Origin: a bacterium
GTDB taxonomy: Bacteria; SZUA-182; DTGQ01
Assembly (NCBI GenBank): GCA_040755755.1
Contig: JBFLZW010000006.1
Span: 77,982 to 141,981 of the forward strand
Reading direction: 5' to 3'
Length of the DNA: 64,000 nt
This document shows, in pieces, positions 1 through 9,397 of this stretch. Made by a program: the position numbers and the translations under genes. The notes below the pieces were generated by a model. It was given only the letters and a program-made list of their open reading frames with translations. It was not told where the DNA came from and did no database searches. Numbering within the stretch: the stretch's first letter is position 1; the number at the start of each line of letters is the position of its first letter.

Positions 1-117
1 CAAAGGAGCGGTTGTCAGGACGAGGAAATCATGAGTCGCCGGGCGAAGAGCACATGTCAGGAAAAAAGGAGCAGATGTCAGGAGAAGACAAGTAACTGTC
101 AGGAGGAAGAGATATGA
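1..117 (+). CDS. C-terminal end of a heptad-repeat protein (partial, runs off window)
   Basis: Reading frame 1 is open from the first base to a TGA at 115-117. The 38 residues fall into five 7-residue units: GCQDEEI, MSRRAKS, TCQEKRS, RCQEKTS and NCQEEEI. At DNA level the octamer TGTCAGGA recurs at 13, 55, 76 and 97, that is at multiples of 21 bases. The stop overlaps the ATG of the next gene (ATGA at 114-117), as expected for translational coupling. The family is unknown and the stretch could be a non-coding tandem repeat, so this call is tentative. Confidence 0.35.
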   Translation, partial: QRSGCQDEEIMSRRAKSTCQEKRSRCQEKTSNCQEEEI

Positions 118-1496
118 GGCTTGCTTTCGGTCCACAAAAGGCTGAAACCATTGTTTCAACTGAGTCATCACCTGAGCGCGACCGGCTGCTTGAGGTAAAG
201 CGGGGGCTTGATGAAAAACTGACCCGCTATAATCCGGGCGAGCTTTTGAGCTGGTGGGTGGCTGAGGATGCCTTTGAGCTGCCGGATGAAACGATCACCG
301 GGCTTCGCCGGGGCGGAGAAGCCTTAAACCGCTTTTTTCAGAAGGCCAATGACCTGTTCTACCGTGAGCCGTGGATCCAAAAGCGCCTGGAGAAGAAAAT
401 TTCCCCGCATTACCGGCTGCTCAACCGGGCACAAATCCAAGCCCTCCCCAGAATGCCCCGGCCCGATGTAGTCCTTGACCGCAGGTGGCAGCCGAAATTC
501 GTGGAGCTTGAAATTACCGTCGGATCACGGGCTGATACCGCTATCATGGCCGAGGAGTATGGCCTCAATCATCACCGCGGGCTGATCAGATCCTATGCGG
601 ACTTTGTCAAAACCTACTGGCCGGACAAAACTCTGGCTATGGTCACTGCCCCCCACCCCTTTTTCCTGGATCTTCCCGATGACGCCAGGGCCTTTGCCTC
701 AATGCTCCGGCGGGAGGGTATTCCGGTTGTGGTCCTGACCGGTGAGAACCTGCCCCATCTTCGGTTTGACGGCCAGAGGCTGCTCCTTTACCAGCGCTCC
801 GGCGACCCCATACCGATTCACCTTATGGACCGGTTTATCGATATCTATGAAATTGCCGAGCTGCAGCACCCTGGCATGGCCGCCATTCTCGATGCCTATC
901 TGTCCGGTGCGGTTGTCGATGTGAACACCTGCAAGCAGTTTCTGGATGAAAAGGACTGGATGGCCATTTTCTGGGAGGAAGGAATGCGAAGTATCTGGCG
1001 CGCTGAGCTGGGAGAAGAGCATGACCAGGTACTGCGCACCACCATCCCCCGGACCTGGCTGGTCCGCGAAGGACAGCAGGTGGAGCTGCCCGGGGGAGAA
1101 AAAGTGCCGATTCTCCGGCTGGGAGACATTCCAGCCCAGGAGCGGCAATTTGTCATCAAGGAAAGCGGCACATCGACAACTTCTTCGGGAGCCCAATCCC
1201 TGCGGGTGCTCTCCGAGATGAGCAGGAAGGAGGTCCAGGAGCTGCTGCGAAGCCTGATGAAAAGCAGGGTTAAATTCATCATCCAGGAGATAATCGACTC
1301 GCCCAGAGTCAGCTTCACCGCCCTTGACCCCGATGATGACCGGGTAATCACCCAGCATGGAGCCCGGCTCAAACTCAGCGCCTTCTACTGCGACGGCAAG
1401 CTGATGGATATCAGGCTGGTGGCCAGCAATGCCAAACTGGCTGTCAATGACCAGGATTATGTGGTCGGCGTGGTCCGCTATGACGGAGAGGAGTAA
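114..1496 (+). CDS. ATP-grasp-like protein of unknown substrate
   Basis: This 460-residue soluble protein has no signal peptide or membrane segment. It starts at ATG 114, seven bases after AGGAGG at 101-106. The C-terminal third (about residues 345-450) carries FVIKESGTSTTSSGAQSL, then FIIQEII and a basic and acidic segment. That layout resembles the nucleotide-binding lysine and hinge of circularly permuted ATP-grasp enzymes such as the glutathionylspermidine-synthase-like group. The N-terminal part is not recognised. If the assignment is right it would be a carboxylate-amine ligase, but no substrate can be named. The start overlaps the stop of the upstream repeat-protein frame, so the two may be translated together. 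Confidence 0.5.
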   Translation: MRLAFGPQKAETIVSTESSPERDRLLEVKRGLDEKLTRYNPGELLSWWVAEDAFELPDETITGLRRGGEALNRFFQKANDLFYREPWIQKRLEKKISPHYRLLNRAQIQALPRMPRPDVVLDRRWQPKFVELEITVGSRADTAIMAEEYGLNHHRGLIRSYADFVKTYWPDKTLAMVTAPHPFFLDLPDDARAFASMLRREGIPVVVLTGENLPHLRFDGQRLLLYQRSGDPIPIHLMDRFIDIYEIAELQHPGMAAILDAYLSGAVVDVNTCKQFLDEKDWMAIFWEEGMRSIWRAELGEEHDQVLRTTIPRTWLVREGQQVELPGGEKVPILRLGDIPAQERQFVIKESGTSTTSSGAQSLRVLSEMSRKEVQELLRSLMKSRVKFIIQEIIDSPRVSFTALDPDDDRVITQHGARLKLSAFYCDGKLMDIRLVASNAKLAVNDQDYVVGVVRYDGEE

Positions 1497-1560
1497 GAGG
1501 GAGCGAGTGCGAAGAGAAGGCAATCTGATACCATTTCGACATTCAACTGCAGCATAAGTA

Positions 1561-1632
1561 GAGAATTCAGAATTCAGGAGTCAGGAGTCAGAATTCAGAA
1601 TAAGGCTTTCGTTTCTCCTGACTTCTGACTCC
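1561..1632. repeat. Dispersed GAATTC/AGGAGTCAGGAGTC repeat, copy 1
   Basis: The 1497-1842 gap holds this AT-balanced repeat built from GAATTCAG and AGGAGTC units. It is followed by the inverted arm TTCTGACTCC, so the transcript could fold into a hairpin. Related copies lie at 13801-13846 and 22784-22890, all between genes. The rest of the gap holds the promoter at 1704-1732. Confidence 0.75.
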
Positions 1633-1703
1633 CTTGGCCGGTTTATGCTCAATTTCAGGTGAGAAATGGTATGAGTAAGTTAACATTGTCAAGGTAATCC
1701 ATA

Positions 1704-1732
1704 TTGAAAATTTGATTATGTTATGTTATACT
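1704..1732 (+). promoter_or_regulatory. Sigma-70-type promoter for the caspase-like operon
   Basis: TTGAAA at 1704-1709 is followed by a 17-base spacer and TATACT at 1727-1732. It lies about 110 bases before the GTG start at 1843 and is the only good match in this gap. Confidence 0.55.
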
Positions 1733-1842
1733 ATATGTGCTATATGGATAATTTATCGATTTTCCGGGTTTATAGTAACCTTTATATCCCGTATCTATTC
1801 AATTCAATATCACAGGTTAATGGCTGTAAGGAGTTGATTTAA

Positions 1843-3129
1843 GTGTTAAATAAAACGCCAAAAGCATATCATATCTGTCTATTCTTTTGCGCCTTTATTC
1901 TTTCATGCAGTTCTTCGCTCAAGCAGTCGCAAAAAAAGCTGCCGCTCAGATTTGTTGGACCGACACTATCTAAAGGCGTGGATACCAGCGGCTCAACAAG
2001 TACCCCTGTGGAACCATCGAGCACATTTTCGGCTGAAGACGCTCAGGTTATTGCCCACCTCAAGATTGAAAACCTCACCGGGAAACACCAGTTGCGATGG
2101 GAGTGGTATAATCCGGACGGCAGTCTCTATTGCGCTTCTCGTAATTTCCCCGTCGGGGCTTCCAAAGGAAGGTATCTTCCCCAGGCGAGTGCATGGCATA
2201 AGTTATCTGTTCATGGTGACAAGGCGCAAACCTGCCAGGGGCAGTGGGTGGTAAAGGTCTTCTGTGATGATGCCCTCATAGGGTCTGCACCCTTTTCGCT
2301 GCAGGCACCGGCAGAGGCGGCAGACCTCATTCAACTGCCCAAGGACCTTTCCGTGAAGCCCTATCCCAGGGATTGGGGCCTCATCATCGGCATAGAAGAT
2401 TATGCTCATTTACCCAAAGTGGAATATGCCAAAAAAGATGCCCTGATTGTAAGGGATTATTATATGAAGATTTTGGGAGTTCCGGAAGAAAATATCATTT
2501 TTCTCATAGACGGCGATGCAACCAAAGCCAGAATAGAGGGTTATCTCAGAAAGTATATCCCCAATAATGTTGATAAAGAGACCACACTGTACGTCTACTT
2601 TGCGGGACATGGTGCCCCGGACATCGAACAGGGCGATCCCTTCCTGGTTCCTCACGATGGCGATACTCAGTTTCTGGCACAGACAGGTTATAGCCTGAAA
2701 ACCTTCTATCAAGACCTGGATAACCTGAAGGTAAAAAAGGTTTACGTGTTTCTCGACTCATGCTTCAGCGGCGTGGCTTCCCGGGCTGCTGGCATGCTGG
2801 TAAAAGGGCTCAGGCCAGCCCTCATCCATGTCAAGGATGTACCGCTTCAATCTGAAGCTGTCGTGGCTCTCAGTGCCTCGCAATCAGGACAGGTCAGTAA
2901 TGCCTATCCTGAAACAAAACATGGGCTTTTCACCTATTTCCTCCTGCGGGCACTGCGGGGTGAAGCGGATGAAAATGATGATCACTGGGTTAGTGTGAAA
3001 GAAGTCTTGAATTATGTAAAAAGTCATGTCTCACGGGTTTCACACCGAATGGGCGCGGATCAAGTCCCTGCTATCGCTCCTCCTCTGGAAATACTCAAAG
3101 ATGCAGCTATCAGCAGGGTACTGAAGTAA
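1843..3129 (+). CDS. Caspase-like (peptidase C14) lipoprotein
   Basis: The GTG start lies nine bases after AAGGAG at 1828-1833. Residues 1-22 form a lipoprotein signal ending in ILSC, with Cys22 as the likely lipid anchor. Residues of about 30-170 are a linker-like beta region. A caspase-fold peptidase domain follows from about 176 to 425, opening with WGLIIGIEDY. The predicted catalytic dyad is present: His256 in YFAGHGAP and Cys307 in FLDSCFSG. Members of this family cleave after basic or acidic residues, but specificity cannot be read here. It heads a same-strand run with a DUF4384 protein, a small membrane protein and a giant surface lipoprotein. Caspase-fold proteins are often found with DUF4384 domains in bacteria, so the pair is probably functional. 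Confidence 0.85.
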   Translation: MLNKTPKAYHICLFFCAFILSCSSSLKQSQKKLPLRFVGPTLSKGVDTSGSTSTPVEPSSTFSAEDAQVIAHLKIENLTGKHQLRWEWYNPDGSLYCASRNFPVGASKGRYLPQASAWHKLSVHGDKAQTCQGQWVVKVFCDDALIGSAPFSLQAPAEAADLIQLPKDLSVKPYPRDWGLIIGIEDYAHLPKVEYAKKDALIVRDYYMKILGVPEENIIFLIDGDATKARIEGYLRKYIPNNVDKETTLYVYFAGHGAPDIEQGDPFLVPHDGDTQFLAQTGYSLKTFYQDLDNLKVKKVYVFLDSCFSGVASRAAGMLVKGLRPALIHVKDVPLQSEAVVALSASQSGQVSNAYPETKHGLFTYFLLRALRGEADENDDHWVSVKEVLNYVKSHVSRVSHRMGADQVPAIAPPLEILKDAAISRVLK

Positions 3130-3191
3130 CTTTGGAGAAACCAGGCCCTCGGAATTATCACAGATGTTCCCCATCTTGTATGGGAGCCTCT

Positions 3192-3234
3192 CCTCAACTC
3201 CTCCCCCTTGATGGGGGAGTCTGGGTGGGGGTGA
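3192..3234. repeat. Dispersed CTCCCCCTTGA(N)GGGGGAG repeat
   Basis: CTCCCCCTTGATGGGGGAG forms a hairpin and is followed by CTGGGTGGGGGTGA. The same motif recurs at about 9108-9149 and, inverted, at 9290-9331. It occupies the gap between the caspase-like gene and the next gene. Confidence 0.7.
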
Positions 3235-3342
3235 TGGTTATCTTCACCATCCTCATGGAGAAAAGGAACATGGGGAACATCGGTAAACGTCACATCTTTT
3301 CCATCGGGAAACCCGCATGACCGTTGAGCAGGCGAACGTAAG

Positions 3343-4245
3343 ATGTCAGGCAGGAAGAGTAAAATCAGGATTACAACTAGACCTGAAGTATGGATTATTG
3401 TTATCCTGCTATACTGCATAGTCATCCCTTCCGTGCTTACGGCCCAAGATGTCACCTGGATTACCGCTGAAGGCACAGCCCCCCTGAAAAATACCGGCAA
3501 AGAAGAGGCCAGAAAACTGGCCCTGGAAGATGCCCTCCATAAAGCCCGCGAGAAAGCCGTAGCTGCCAATGTTTCAGCCCAGACCCTGATCGTTAATCTC
3601 AGACTCTCAGGCAGTATACTTGGCGCCATACCCTACGGCAGGGTAATTGAGCAGACAATAATCGAAGAGGGCGTCGAAGACGTGCACAAGGGCGATGGGA
3701 ATAAGGAAGGTAGTCAGGTGTACAGAGTCAGGATAAAGGCACGGGTTGCCGAGGAAACAACAGGCCAGGATCCCGATTTCAGGCTGGAGGTATCACTCAA
3801 CAAGTCCAGCTTCACCGAGGGCGAGGAGATGGTGATCACCATCAAAGCGACACGGGACTGCTGCCTTGCGGTTTTCAATCTCTTTGAGGATGATAAAATT
3901 CTCAGGCTTATCCCCAACCGGTTCAAACGGGATGTCCTGCTCAAAGCCGGTCAGCCCTTTCTTTTTCCCGATCAGAATGACATAAAAAAGGGCATAACTC
4001 TCAAAGTACATGTGCCGGAGGGCAGGGAAACTGTCAGAGAGTCATTCTATGTCCTGGCGCTCAAACAGCCCTTCCATCTCATCAACAATGACCAGTACCA
4101 GGAAGGCATTTTCGGCCTCTACAACGGCAAGGCAGCACTTATGAGCGATCTGATCGGGGAAATTGTTGATATCCCCTTTAGCCAGAGAGCGGAACAATTA
4201 GTGTCATATCAAATCAGGAAAAGCAGCAGGAGGATGTCCAATTAA
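3343..4245 (+). CDS. Exported LPP20-like/DUF4384 protein
   Basis: This 300-residue protein has a hydrophobic segment at about 16-35 that ends in VLTAQD, consistent with a signal peptide. Residues 38-150 contain a repeated Lys/Ala-rich helical region (EEARKLALEDALHKAREKA) like the LPP20/FlgT-type N-terminal domain. Residues of about 158-285 match the DUF4384 pattern: a start like FRLEVSLNKSSFTEGEEM, then CCLAVFNLFEDDKILRLIPN. DUF4384 domains commonly accompany bacterial caspase-like peptidases and protein kinases; their role is unknown. The ribosome-binding site before ATG 3343 is weak. It lies 213 bases after the caspase-like gene on the same strand. Confidence 0.75.
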   Translation: MSGRKSKIRITTRPEVWIIVILLYCIVIPSVLTAQDVTWITAEGTAPLKNTGKEEARKLALEDALHKAREKAVAANVSAQTLIVNLRLSGSILGAIPYGRVIEQTIIEEGVEDVHKGDGNKEGSQVYRVRIKARVAEETTGQDPDFRLEVSLNKSSFTEGEEMVITIKATRDCCLAVFNLFEDDKILRLIPNRFKRDVLLKAGQPFLFPDQNDIKKGITLKVHVPEGRETVRESFYVLALKQPFHLINNDQYQEGIFGLYNGKAALMSDLIGEIVDIPFSQRAEQLVSYQIRKSSRRMSN

Positions 4246-4307
4246 TCAAGTTCGATATTCCTGTCCACTGGTTAAATTCAGTATCCTCGTTTATCAGGAG
4301 GTGTTAG

Positions 4308-4667
4308 ATGAACCTTTTCAGAAAAACCGTCGGATTAGTGGCCATTGCTTCAATCGTTGGCCTGCATTTTCCTCAGATAAGCCGTGCAATGCAAAATCCA
4401 CCCTCTTCAGAAAGTGATAAAGCGTTGGGTATAACAGAGCATGATCCTGAATTCCTTGCCCCGCCTGAAATCGAAATACCTGTTGAGACCACAATAGAGG
4501 GGAAAAAGAAAGAGAAGAAGAAAACAAGTAAATGGGTCTGGATCGGGGCCGGGGTTCTGATTACCGGCGCTATTGCCGCAGCAGCGAGTGGCGGGGGTGA
4601 TGGCAATAGTGGAAAGTCATCGCAACAGGGGGAAGGAGAGATAACCGTTCAATGGAATGAACAATAA
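4308..4667 (+). CDS. Small single-span membrane protein of the caspase/DUF4384 cluster
   Basis: The 119-residue product begins at ATG 4308, eight bases after a strong AGGAGG at 4296-4301. Residues 1-27 look like a signal peptide. A lysine block (GKKKEKKKTSK, about 64-75) precedes one membrane helix, WVWIGAGVLITGAIAAAASG, followed by a Gly/Ser tail. Small proteins with a Lys-rich stretch, a single helix and a Gly-rich end are seen near DUF4384 genes, but no function is known. The location between the DUF4384 gene and the giant lipoprotein suggests it is part of the same envelope assembly. Confidence 0.7.
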   Translation: MNLFRKTVGLVAIASIVGLHFPQISRAMQNPPSSESDKALGITEHDPEFLAPPEIEIPVETTIEGKKKEKKKTSKWVWIGAGVLITGAIAAAASGGGDGNSGKSSQQGEGEITVQWNEQ

Positions 4668-4752
4668 CCCTGGGATAGAACCAGGTCTTAAAAAGACTTT
4701 TGATCCAGGCCAGGCCAGGATTGGTATATAAGAGCAAGTAAAGGAAGAGACT

Positions 4753-7700
4753 ATGAAGTGCCCTGACACGAGGATTCATCGTGATTTACCAATAGGTCGT
4801 ATAGTAGGTATCTATGGTGCATTGTGTGCGCTGCTTATTCTCCTTTCAGCCTGTGGTAGTAATTACTCTGAAGATACTGGTCATAACACAGGCTCGATAG
4901 GCTTTAGCCTCACCTGGGAGCGTCCTGAACAGTCTCCTGTCATTGGTCAATTCCCTGCCATTCGGACCAAAGCAGCGCCGGGCGGTGATTGTTGTGAAAG
5001 CTATGGAATAGAGTATATCAATGCTTATGTTTATAACGCAGCAGGTAAAGAAGTCGCTTCCAGAAACTGGCCCTGTTCTGCTGGACAAGGCACAATCTCC
5101 AATGTGCCTTCAGGAACTGGCCTTCGGGTCAGGATTGAAGGCACCATTACTGGCGCTGTTGTGTGGGAGGGGGAGAGAACGGGCATTTCCGTTATGGCTG
5201 GGCAGAGCACAAATGCAGGGGTAGTCTCTATGTCATATAAAGGCACTGATAAAACTCCACCAGTAGTTATCTCTTCAGTTCCCCTGAATGGAGCCATTGA
5301 TGTTCCTCTTACCCAACGTATAACAGTCACTTTCAACGAGGACGTGGCTCCACCCTCAGTGAATACCACAACTTTTACCCTGGTCAGTGGCTCAACCCTG
5401 ATAAGAGGCATAGTGACCTATGATGCTGACAGCAAGACCGCATCCTTCATACCGGCTGGCGGCAGCTTTTCTCCCTCGACAGCCTATACAGTAACTATAA
5501 CCAATGGGGTGGAGGACAGGGCTGGCAACTCTATGGCCTCAAATTATATCGGGAGTTTCACTACCGTTCCTCTCCAATCAGGCAGGACCCTATGGGCCTG
5601 GGGATGGAACGAGGAGGGTCAATTAGGAGATGGTGCCAATACTGATAAGAATACCCCTGTCCAGATCGGGACTGATAACCAATGGGTATCAATCGCAGCA
5701 GGATGGGCTCACACGGTAGCCCTTAAATCAGATGGAACCTTGTGGGCCTGGGGAAGGAACGATGTAGGCCAATTAGGAGATGGCACCAATAGTGATAAGA
5801 ATATCCCTGTCCAGATCGGGACTGATAACCAATGGGTATCAATTTCAGCAAATAGCGAATCCCATCATACCCTAGCCCTGAAATCAGATGGGACCTTATG
5901 GGCTTGGGGAAGGAACGATGCAGGCCAGTTAGGAGATGGCACCAATAGTGATAAGAATACTCCTGTTCAGATTGGGACTGATAACCAATGGGCAGCAATC
6001 GCAGCAGGATGGGGTAATTCGCTAGCCCTGAAATCAGATGGAACCTTGTGGGCCTGGGGAAGGAACGATGTAGGCCAATTAGGAGATGGCACCAATATTG
6101 ATAAAAATACCCCTGTTCGGATAGGGACCGATAACGAATGGATAGCAATTGCAGCCGGAGGCAAACACACGGTAGCCCTGAAATCAGACGGAACCTTATG
6201 GGCCTGGGGAAGGAACGAGGAGGGTCAATTAGGAGATGGTACCAATATTGATAAGAATACCCCTGTTCGGATAGGGACCGATAACAAATGGGTATCGATT
6301 GCAGAAGGGGGCTTTCACACCATAGCTCTGAAATCAGATGGGACCTTATGGGCCTGGGGAAGTAATGGTAGCGGCGAATTAGGAGATGGCACCAATATCG
6401 GGAAGAATATCCCCGTTCGGATAGGGACCGATAACAATTGGGTATCAATTGCAGCAGGATGGTTTTATACTACAGCTCTAAAATCAAATGGGACTTTATG
6501 GGCTTGGGGGAGTAATGGTAATGGCAAATTAGGAAATGGCACATATATTGATAAGAATACCCCTGTCCAAATAGGGACTGATGCTCAATGGATATCAATT
6601 GCAGCCGGATATTGTCATACTGCAGCCCTTAAATCAGGGAATATTGCTCATCCTTCTGCACCCACGCAGGTAAGTGCCACAGCAGGAGATGCAAAGGTAA
6701 CTATAAGTTGGCAGCCGGTTGAAATAAAATATGAAATAAATAGCCCTCCGGAAAACATTGCTTACAATCCTGCCGGGAGTGGATATCCTGATCCATCGGA
6801 GTCAGATCCAGGGTGGGGTGGCGGTAGCTGGCCTTGGCAAATGATCGATGGTTTGCGATGGTATGAGGGGCAATGGCAGGGGGGACTGGCGTTCACCGGT
6901 GGGACATCGAGTTGGGGAGGACCTTGTGGATGGAGGCAGGCAACAATAAACTTCGGAGAACCCAAGACATTTAACAGAGTTGCAGTATGGCATCACGGTT
7001 GTGGACATTTACCCAATACCTACAAAATCCAATACTGGGATGGAACAAACTGGATAGATGTATTTTCAACCGGCAGGGGACATGACTATCTGCCATTTCC
7101 AGAATTGTGCTGGTCAACGCCTACCGTAAATCTGTTCGATCCCGTAACATCGGATAAGGTGAGGCTTACCTTAAACAACTGCGATATGGATCATGGTTGG
7201 ATTTATGAGCTGGAGGTATATAATAACCCTCATCCTATCCCTGTATCATACGCTATTTACTGGTCGAAAAGTCCTGGAGTATCAAAGACCAACTATGAGG
7301 GCAAGATTGACGATATTACTGCCACCTCGTACACTCACACTGGCCTTATAAACGGCACGACTTACTATTACAGAGTCACAGCGAAAAATAGTTCGGGAGA
7401 AAGTGATATGTCAGATGAAGTATGGGCTAAGCCGGATAAGGTTACCTGGACTGAAAAGACTCCTATGCCCAATCCCGTTAGTGCTTTTGGTTATGCAGTG
7501 GTAGATGGAGTTATTTACATCATTGGCGGCGATAGCTCCGCGTCGAGCACGAGCACTGTCCAAAGGTACAATCCGGCAACTGATACCTGGCAATCGGACA
7601 CCGATCATGGTGGAACCTTAGCACCTTTACCAAAACCAAGGTCGTTATTATTTTGCGGTGTTATAAATAGAAAGATCCATGCCATAGGCGGGTGGGAGAA

Positions 7701-8289
7701 TGGCTCTTATAAAGGTGATCATTTCGTTTACGAACCAGATACCAATACCTGGCAAACCGGCCCATCAATTCCTCAGTGCCCTATCGGTCAATTTTCAGCA
7801 ACCATAAACAACAAAATATACGTTTTTGGAGGATGGAGGGGAATTTATAATAACCTTGTTTTCGAATATTCTGAAGAAACTGGTTGGTCTTCGAAGAGTC
7901 CTATGCCAACTCCAAGGAATCATGGGATTACTGGGGTATATGATGGAAAGCTCTATGTGATTGGAGGCCAGGGTGGACAGCCAGCGCAACAACAACCTTT
8001 GGATGTGGTTGAAATATATGATCCCCAAACTGATACCTGGTCTACTGGTTTAGCACCAATGCCCAGTCCGCAACATTGGTTAGGCAGCTCTGGTTCTCCA
8101 GTGCTCAATGGAATAATCTATGTTCTTGGGCCAGGGAATACAGCGTATAGTTACAATCCACAGTCTGATTCATGGGAAATACTGAATTCAATGCCTGATC
8201 CCACTTGCTCAGCTTCAGGAATTTCTGCAATCAACGACTCACTCTATGCAATAGGACCAAAACATACTTTCAAAGGCATACGTAATTAG
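4753..8289 (+). CDS. Giant surface lipoprotein: Ig-like, RCC1 repeats, split FN3 with discoidin-like insert, Kelch propeller
   Basis: This 1178-residue protein starts after AAGGAAG and has a lipobox LLSACGS, so Cys34 is the probable lipid anchor. Order of parts: an unassigned region 35-165; an SbsA-type Ig-like domain 170-275 ([18 protein letters not shown]); seven RCC1-type repeats of about 50 residues (LWAWG...GQLGDGT...DKNTPVQIG) at 276-630; an FN3 start ([20 protein letters not shown]); a discoidin-like insert with [20 protein letters not shown]; the FN3 end (YAIYWSKS to SDEVWAKP); and a Kelch propeller from about 905 onward. Both propeller types usually bind proteins or ligands. As the last gene of the caspase-like run, it is likely exposed at the cell surface. 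Role unknown. Confidence 0.85.
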   Translation: MKCPDTRIHRDLPIGRIVGIYGALCALLILLSACGSNYSEDTGHNTGSIGFSLTWERPEQSPVIGQFPAIRTKAAPGGDCCESYGIEYINAYVYNAAGKEVASRNWPCSAGQGTISNVPSGTGLRVRIEGTITGAVVWEGERTGISVMAGQSTNAGVVSMSYKGTDKTPPVVISSVPLNGAIDVPLTQRITVTFNEDVAPPSVNTTTFTLVSGSTLIRGIVTYDADSKTASFIPAGGSFSPSTAYTVTITNGVEDRAGNSMASNYIGSFTTVPLQSGRTLWAWGWNEEGQLGDGANTDKNTPVQIGTDNQWVSIAAGWAHTVALKSDGTLWAWGRNDVGQLGDGTNSDKNIPVQIGTDNQWVSISANSESHHTLALKSDGTLWAWGRNDAGQLGDGTNSDKNTPVQIGTDNQWAAIAAGWGNSLALKSDGTLWAWGRNDVGQLGDGTNIDKNTPVRIGTDNEWIAIAAGGKHTVALKSDGTLWAWGRNEEGQLGDGTNIDKNTPVRIGTDNKWVSIAEGGFHTIALKSDGTLWAWGSNGSGELGDGTNIGKNIPVRIGTDNNWVSIAAGWFYTTALKSNGTLWAWGSNGNGKLGNGTYIDKNTPVQIGTDAQWISIAAGYCHTAALKSGNIAHPSAPTQVSATAGDAKVTISWQPVEIKYEINSPPENIAYNPAGSGYPDPSESDPGWGGGSWPWQMIDGLRWYEGQWQGGLAFTGGTSSWGGPCGWRQATINFGEPKTFNRVAVWHHGCGHLPNTYKIQYWDGTNWIDVFSTGRGHDYLPFPELCWSTPTVNLFDPVTSDKVRLTLNNCDMDHGWIYELEVYNNPHPIPVSYAIYWSKSPGVSKTNYEGKIDDITATSYTHTGLINGTTYYYRVTAKNSSGESDMSDEVWAKPDKVTWTEKTPMPNPVSAFGYAVVDGVIYIIGGDSSASSTSTVQRYNPATDTWQSDTDHGGTLAPLPKPRSLLFCGVINRKIHAIGGWENGSYKGDHFVYEPDTNTWQTGPSIPQCPIGQFSATINNKIYVFGGWRGIYNNLVFEYSEETGWSSKSPMPTPRNHGITGVYDGKLYVIGGQGGQPAQQQPLDVVEIYDPQTDTWSTGLAPMPSPQHWLGSSGSPVLNGIIYVLGPGNTAYSYNPQSDSWEILNSMPDPTCSASGISAINDSLYAIGPKHTFKGIRN

Positions 8290-8313
8290 CGAAGCCCTAT
8301 TGACCTGGCCTCT

Positions 8314-8560
8314 CTACCGCCTCCTCACAACCAGTCGAAACCCGGCCGCTTCAGAAGCAGCATCGGGCAGGAGGCTCCAGCGTCTGGCGGAGCAGCATCC
8401 CCGGGCATCAGTTGCCCAGTGGCCGCCGCGCATTACGCGCTCCGTGCCTTCTGGTGGTCCTTTGGGGGTCCGTAGCCGGGCCGTCGGGGTAAGGGGCATA
8501 CCAGTCCTGGCACCACTCGGCAACATTTCCTCTCCAGGTTCGAGGGTGATCCACTCTGCC
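8314..8560 (-). pseudogene. Broken SUMF1/formylglycine-generating-enzyme-like fragment
   Basis: On the minus strand one frame gives [19 protein letters not shown]. The next frame gives [17 protein letters not shown] and then AAGFRLVVRRR before a stop. Together these match the C-terminal half of SUMF1-type domains (GNVWEWCQDWY ... GTERVLRGGSW ... GFRLV). A single extra C in a run of five C's at about 8468-8472 separates the two frames. The N-terminal half is absent and an IS5-type remnant lies directly beyond. A sequencing error in the C run could explain the frameshift but not the missing half. Confidence 0.7.
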
Positions 8561-8663
8561 TGGTTAAGAGCCGAAAAATAACGGGAAGTATGATACACTA
8601 GATGAGGATAAATCAATATGTCAATGGAAAGCACTGCCTCGATGTCTTGGGGCAGCCAGCACG

Positions 8664-9104
8664 GTGCATGATCGATTCCAGGAGTGGGAGATAGGAGTGG
8701 CGGTAGATGGGGCCAATCGAGATGATAAGAAAATGATGCTCCCAACCCTGGAGGCTGATGTTATTGAGCCTCCAAAGCCCACAGAAGATAACCCAAGATA
8801 TACGGGATATTCTTATAGCCAGGGGATATATTCCTCAATGTGCGGGCTCGGGGGGAAGAATCAAAACAAAAGAGGGAAATCCCCAACTATCGGGCAAGAC
8901 GATGGGTAGTTGAACGTACTCACTCATGGCTCATGGCTCAATCGCTTTCGGCGATTACTTATCCGTTGGGAGAAAGAAGTTGACAATTATTTGGCTATGG
9001 TAGACTTCGCTTGCGCCTGGATCGTCTTCCATGCAGCAGGACTTTTCGGACAGGCTCTAATATTACAACGAGACTTTCAATTAATGAAAGAGGAATGGTC
9101 ATAA
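8664..9104 (+). pseudogene. IS5-family transposase remnant with multiple frameshifts
   Basis: One frame reads IGVAVDGANRDDKKMMLPTL and stops near 8908. The true continuation appears in other frames: ARRWVVERTHSWL near 8896-8933 and then SWLNRFRRLLIRWEKEVDNY. These motifs, ending in ACAWIVFHAAGLFG, are typical of the C-terminal DDE region of IS5-type transposases. An 8-base duplication (TCATGGCT repeated near 8926-8940) explains one shift. The 5' half of the gene is missing. It can no longer make a transposase. Confidence 0.75.
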
Positions 9105-9397
9105 TACATCACCCCCACCCAGCCTCCCCCCTCAAGGGGGAGGAGTATGGAGGACATCTTAAGGGGGAGGAGTTAGAAGACGCCTCACTTGCCACAGAGG
9201 GGGCTTCCCTGCTGCCGTATGGGCTCCCTGCTGCCAGAGGGACTTCCCTGCTATCGGGAGGGACTTCCCTGCCCCTTGAGGAGTAACTTCAATCCCTCCC
9301 CCTTGAGGGGGAGGTTAGGTGGGGGTGAATAAAACCAAGGGAGTCCTCTAACCACTCCTCTTATGTGAAGGGGAAAGGAAAAAGTCTCGTTGTAATA
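9061..9397. repeat. Nested inverted repeats (MITE-like) enclosing CCCCTCAAGGGG motifs
   Basis: TATTACAACGAGACTTT at 9061-9077 is exactly inverted at 9381-9397. Inside are two oppositely oriented copies of the CACCCCCACC...CTCCCCCTCAAGGGGGAGG repeat, at about 9108-9149 and 9290-9331. The centre (9190-9280) has four imperfect copies of GGGACTTCCCTGCT. No coding capacity is supported. The outer arms may be ends of the adjacent IS remnant or of a small non-autonomous element. Confidence 0.65.

Noticed and set aside
8300-8581. Plus-strand frame MTWPLYRLLTTS
   Set aside because: The minus strand carries clear SUMF1 motifs over the same bases.
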